From contig DAOVVG010000095.1 of the NCBI GenBank assembly GCA_030632175.1, positions 1-8,322 of the forward strand: a DNA stretch of 8,322 nucleotides, given 5' to 3'. Positions 6,502 to 8,322 of this stretch are shown here, piece after piece. Numbering within the stretch: the first letter of the stretch is position 1; each line of letters starts with the position of its first letter. The translations under genes and the position numbers were made by a program. Under the pieces are notes generated by a model. It was not told where the DNA came from, ran no database searches, and saw only the letters and a program-made list of their open reading frames with translations. Source of the DNA: Gammaproteobacteria bacterium (lineage in GTDB: Bacteria; Pseudomonadota; Gammaproteobacteria; UBA9214).

Positions 6502-8322
6502 TCTCCACGCTCCTTGGTTAAGTACTCAGGAAGAAACTCATCGACCTGTATGACAACCTTGCGTGCCGCAATTGAGGCACGAATATCTGCGGCTTCCTGG
6601 TCGGTGATAATGCCTGCTTCGATGCCGGTGTCGACATGCATTTCCGGATCACCGTGGGGCAGGGTGCCAGCTTTCATGGCAGTGCGCAATTTTCGAAGCG
6701 CCGGTTCAGCCGCTTTACTCTTCAGAAGGGCGTCATCAAGTTGTGCAACAGCCTCTGATTCATCCTCAGGAATATACATACCTTCCGTCAGGCGGTCACG
6801 CAGCGCGCCGGGTGCAAGAATCAGCCCGGCAATCTGTTGCCCGAGTTCATCGGACGGGCGCTTGTAGGGCTTGCCCAGCGGGAATGTCAGCACACGTACC
6901 AGTCCGGCAGCAAAACGGTTCGGGAGATTGTTTAACACCTCATGCAGACGTACCTGGATGTTATACAGAAGATCCTGACAGGACCATTCAACTAACGGTA
7001 ATTCCTCATCGGGAGAGCCGTTATCGTAATGATGTTTCAGAACAGCACTGCCAAGGTATAACAGGCTGAGTACATCACCGAGCCGTGCGGAGAGAGATTC
7101 CTTGCGCTTCAGGCCGCCACCGACCGTCATCAGAACCATCTCTGTGGTGACTGCAAATGCGAGACTCATGCGTGAGAACTGGCGGTAATAATGTCCACGG
7201 ATGCCATGTTGGGGTGCATGCAGCAATCGTCCGTGGGTCAGGCTATGGAACAGTCCGCGGCTGATATTGCTCATTACCAGGCTGCCATGACCCAGCAGGG
7301 CGGCATCAAAGCCTGCGACGTCATTATTAGCCACTGTTTCCATTTCCCTGAAGAGAAAGGGGTGGCAACGGATCGCCCCCTGCCCAAAAATGATCAGGTT
7401 GCGGGTAAGAATGTTGGCACCCTCAACGGTGATGGCAATCGGTAATCCCTGGTAGCCACGACCGATAAAGTTGCGGGGTCCCATACTGATGCCACAACCG
7501 CCAAGAATATCCATGGCATCGTTAACAATGACACGCATGCGCTCGGTCGCATGGTATTTGATGATTGCGGAAGCCACAGAAGGATCTTCACCGCTGTCCA
7601 AAGCAGCCGTGGTAAAGCCGCGCACCGCATTCAGGGTATACGTCGTGCCTGCAATGCGTGCCAGTACTTCGCTGATACCCTCGAATTTACCAATCGGTAC
7701 CTTGAATTGCTTTCTGACAGCTGCATAGGCGCCGACACTGCGGCTGACGAGTTGGCCGGAAGCCGTGCTCAGGGCCGGTAGTGAAATGGCGCGTCCATCG
7801 GAGAGACTGTTCATGAGCATGCGCCAGCCCTGACCGACATAGGCCTGATCACCGATAACCCAGTCCATCGGGATAAATACGTCGGTACCCCGGTTGGGTC
7901 CATTCATAAATGACTGGCTCATGGGGAAGTGGCGCATACCTATCTCAACACCCGGGGTTGTGGTGGGTATTAATGCGAGTGTAATGCCGATGTCTTCCTT
8001 GTCACCCAGCATGTGATCCGGGTCATAGAGGTGGAATGCGAGGCCCAGCAATGTCGCTACCGGCCCAAGCGTGATGTAGCGTTTTTCCCAGTTAAGACGA
8101 ATGCCCAGTACGTCGTCCTTGCCTTTAAAAGTCTGTCTGCAGACGACACCGTTGTCCGGCATGGATGCGGCATCACTGCCGGCTTCCGGACCGGTGAGGG
8201 CGAAACAGGGGATTTCATCGCCACTGGCCAGGCGTGGCAGGTAATAATTTTTCTGCTTTTCTGTGCCGTAGGACAGCAGCAGTTTCGCCGGGCCCAGTGA
8301 GTTTGGAACCATCACGGTAACG
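6456..8322 (-). CDS. fadE: Acyl-CoA dehydrogenase FadE, 5' end beyond window
   Basis: FAD-dependent acyl-CoA dehydrogenase catalysing the first step of beta-oxidation, acyl-CoA to trans-2-enoyl-CoA, with electrons normally passed to an electron transfer flavoprotein. The reading frame stays open to the window edge. The GTG at 8313-8315 is an internal Val, because Val-Thr codons precede it and MVPNSLGPA continues a conserved FadE stretch. Numbering from that Val, the FAD/substrate signature is CFALTGPEAGSD (37-48), the probable catalytic base Glu298 lies in TVEGANILTR, and GQGAIRCHPF (311-320) follows. Residues from about 320 to the end form the long C-terminal domain (DUF1974/ACDH_C type) that distinguishes FadE from ordinary acyl-CoA dehydrogenases. 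About 620 residues are visible against roughly 815 in E. coli FadE, so about 190 N-terminal residues lie outside. It heads the visible gene train and overlaps the thiolase by 46 nt. FadE proteins are associated with the inner membrane. Confidence 0.95.
   Translation of the reverse strand, partial: VTVMVPNSLGPAKLLLSYGTEKQKNYYLPRLASGDEIPCFALTGPEAGSDAASMPDNGVVCRQTFKGKDDVLGIRLNWEKRYITLGPVATLLGLAFHLYDPDHMLGDKEDIGITLALIPTTTPGVEIGMRHFPMSQSFMNGPNRGTDVFIPMDWVIGDQAYVGQGWRMLMNSLSDGRAISLPALSTASGQLVSRSVGAYAAVRKQFKVPIGKFEGISEVLARIAGTTYTLNAVRGFTTAALDSGEDPSVASAIIKYHATERMRVIVNDAMDILGGCGISMGPRNFIGRGYQGLPIAITVEGANILTRNLIIFGQGAIRCHPFLFREMETVANNDVAGFDAALLGHGSLVMSNISRGLFHSLTHGRLLHAPQHGIRGHYYRQFSRMSLAFAVTTEMVLMTVGGGLKRKESLSARLGDVLSLLYLGSAVLKHHYDNGSPDEELPLVEWSCQDLLYNIQVRLHEVLNNLPNRFAAGLVRVLTFPLGKPYKRPSDELGQQIAGLILAPGALRDRLTEGMYIPEDESEAVAQLDDALLKSKAAEPALRKLRTAMKAGTLPHGDPEMHVDTGIEAGIITDQEAADIRASIAARKVVIQVDEFLPEYLTKERGEWGNSNLDGVAGQSM
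6510..6515 (-). promoter_or_regulatory. Shine-Dalgarno deciding the thiolase start, inside fadE
   Basis: AAGGAG on the minus strand lies 8 nt before the ATG at 6501 and within the last codons of fadE. It is among the clearest ribosome binding sites in the window, and it supports a genuine 46-nt overlap with independent initiation rather than an over-extended start. Confidence 0.75.

Noticed and set aside
8313..8315. GTG as the start codon of the acyl-CoA dehydrogenase
   Set aside because: The frame continues open to the window edge, and the sequence here corresponds to an internal, conserved part of FadE. About 190 N-terminal residues must lie outside the window.
1..8322. Mobile element genes, phage genes, defence systems, CRISPR arrays, tRNA or rRNA genes
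   Set aside because: Nothing in any frame or on either strand supports them. Apart from the REP pair, the window is ordinary metabolic chromosome with intact, conserved genes.

Overview
This window looks like chromosomal DNA from a gammaproteobacterium of moderate GC content. Three things suggest this: FadE of the gammaproteobacterial type with its extended C-terminal domain, a YciA-type acyl-CoA thioesterase, and a REP-type palindrome (GTAG head plus GCGGAC-CTT-GTCCGC core) of a class common in Pseudomonas, Xanthomonas and relatives. I cannot name the genus from sequence alone.

Layout. Positions 44-826 on the plus strand hold a TatD-family metal-dependent hydrolase. A short gap (827-918) follows, filled largely by two inverted copies of a REP-like element. 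The rest (919 to the right edge) is one minus-strand gene train. In transcription order it runs: acyl-CoA dehydrogenase FadE (8322 to 6456, 5' end outside the window), FadI-type 3-ketoacyl-CoA thiolase (6501 to 5191), FadJ/FadB-type hydratase/3-hydroxyacyl-CoA dehydrogenase (5185 to 3128), long-chain acyl-CoA synthetase (3131 to 1326) and YciA-like acyl-CoA thioesterase (1311 to 919). The junctions are a 46-nt overlap, a 5-nt gap, a 4-nt ATGA overlap and a 14-nt gap, so the five genes are almost certainly one transcript with coupled translation. Its promoter lies beyond the right edge.

How the genes work together. The synthetase activates free fatty acids to acyl-CoA. FadE makes the trans-2-enoyl-CoA. 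The alpha subunit hydrates it and oxidises the 3-hydroxyacyl-CoA. The thiolase releases acetyl-CoA and a shortened acyl-CoA that re-enters the cycle. The thioesterase can hydrolyse acyl-CoAs and so free CoA or relieve overload. The window therefore encodes a full turn of beta-oxidation in one operon, whereas in E. coli these functions are spread over several loci.

All catalytic residues I looked for are present, and I see no frameshifts, insertion sequences, tRNA or rRNA genes, CRISPR arrays or phage genes. I did not find a previously undescribed system. The most distinctive non-coding structure is the paired REP element between the convergent genes. The most interesting gene-level observations are the operon's compactness and its pairing of a synthetase with a thioesterase.
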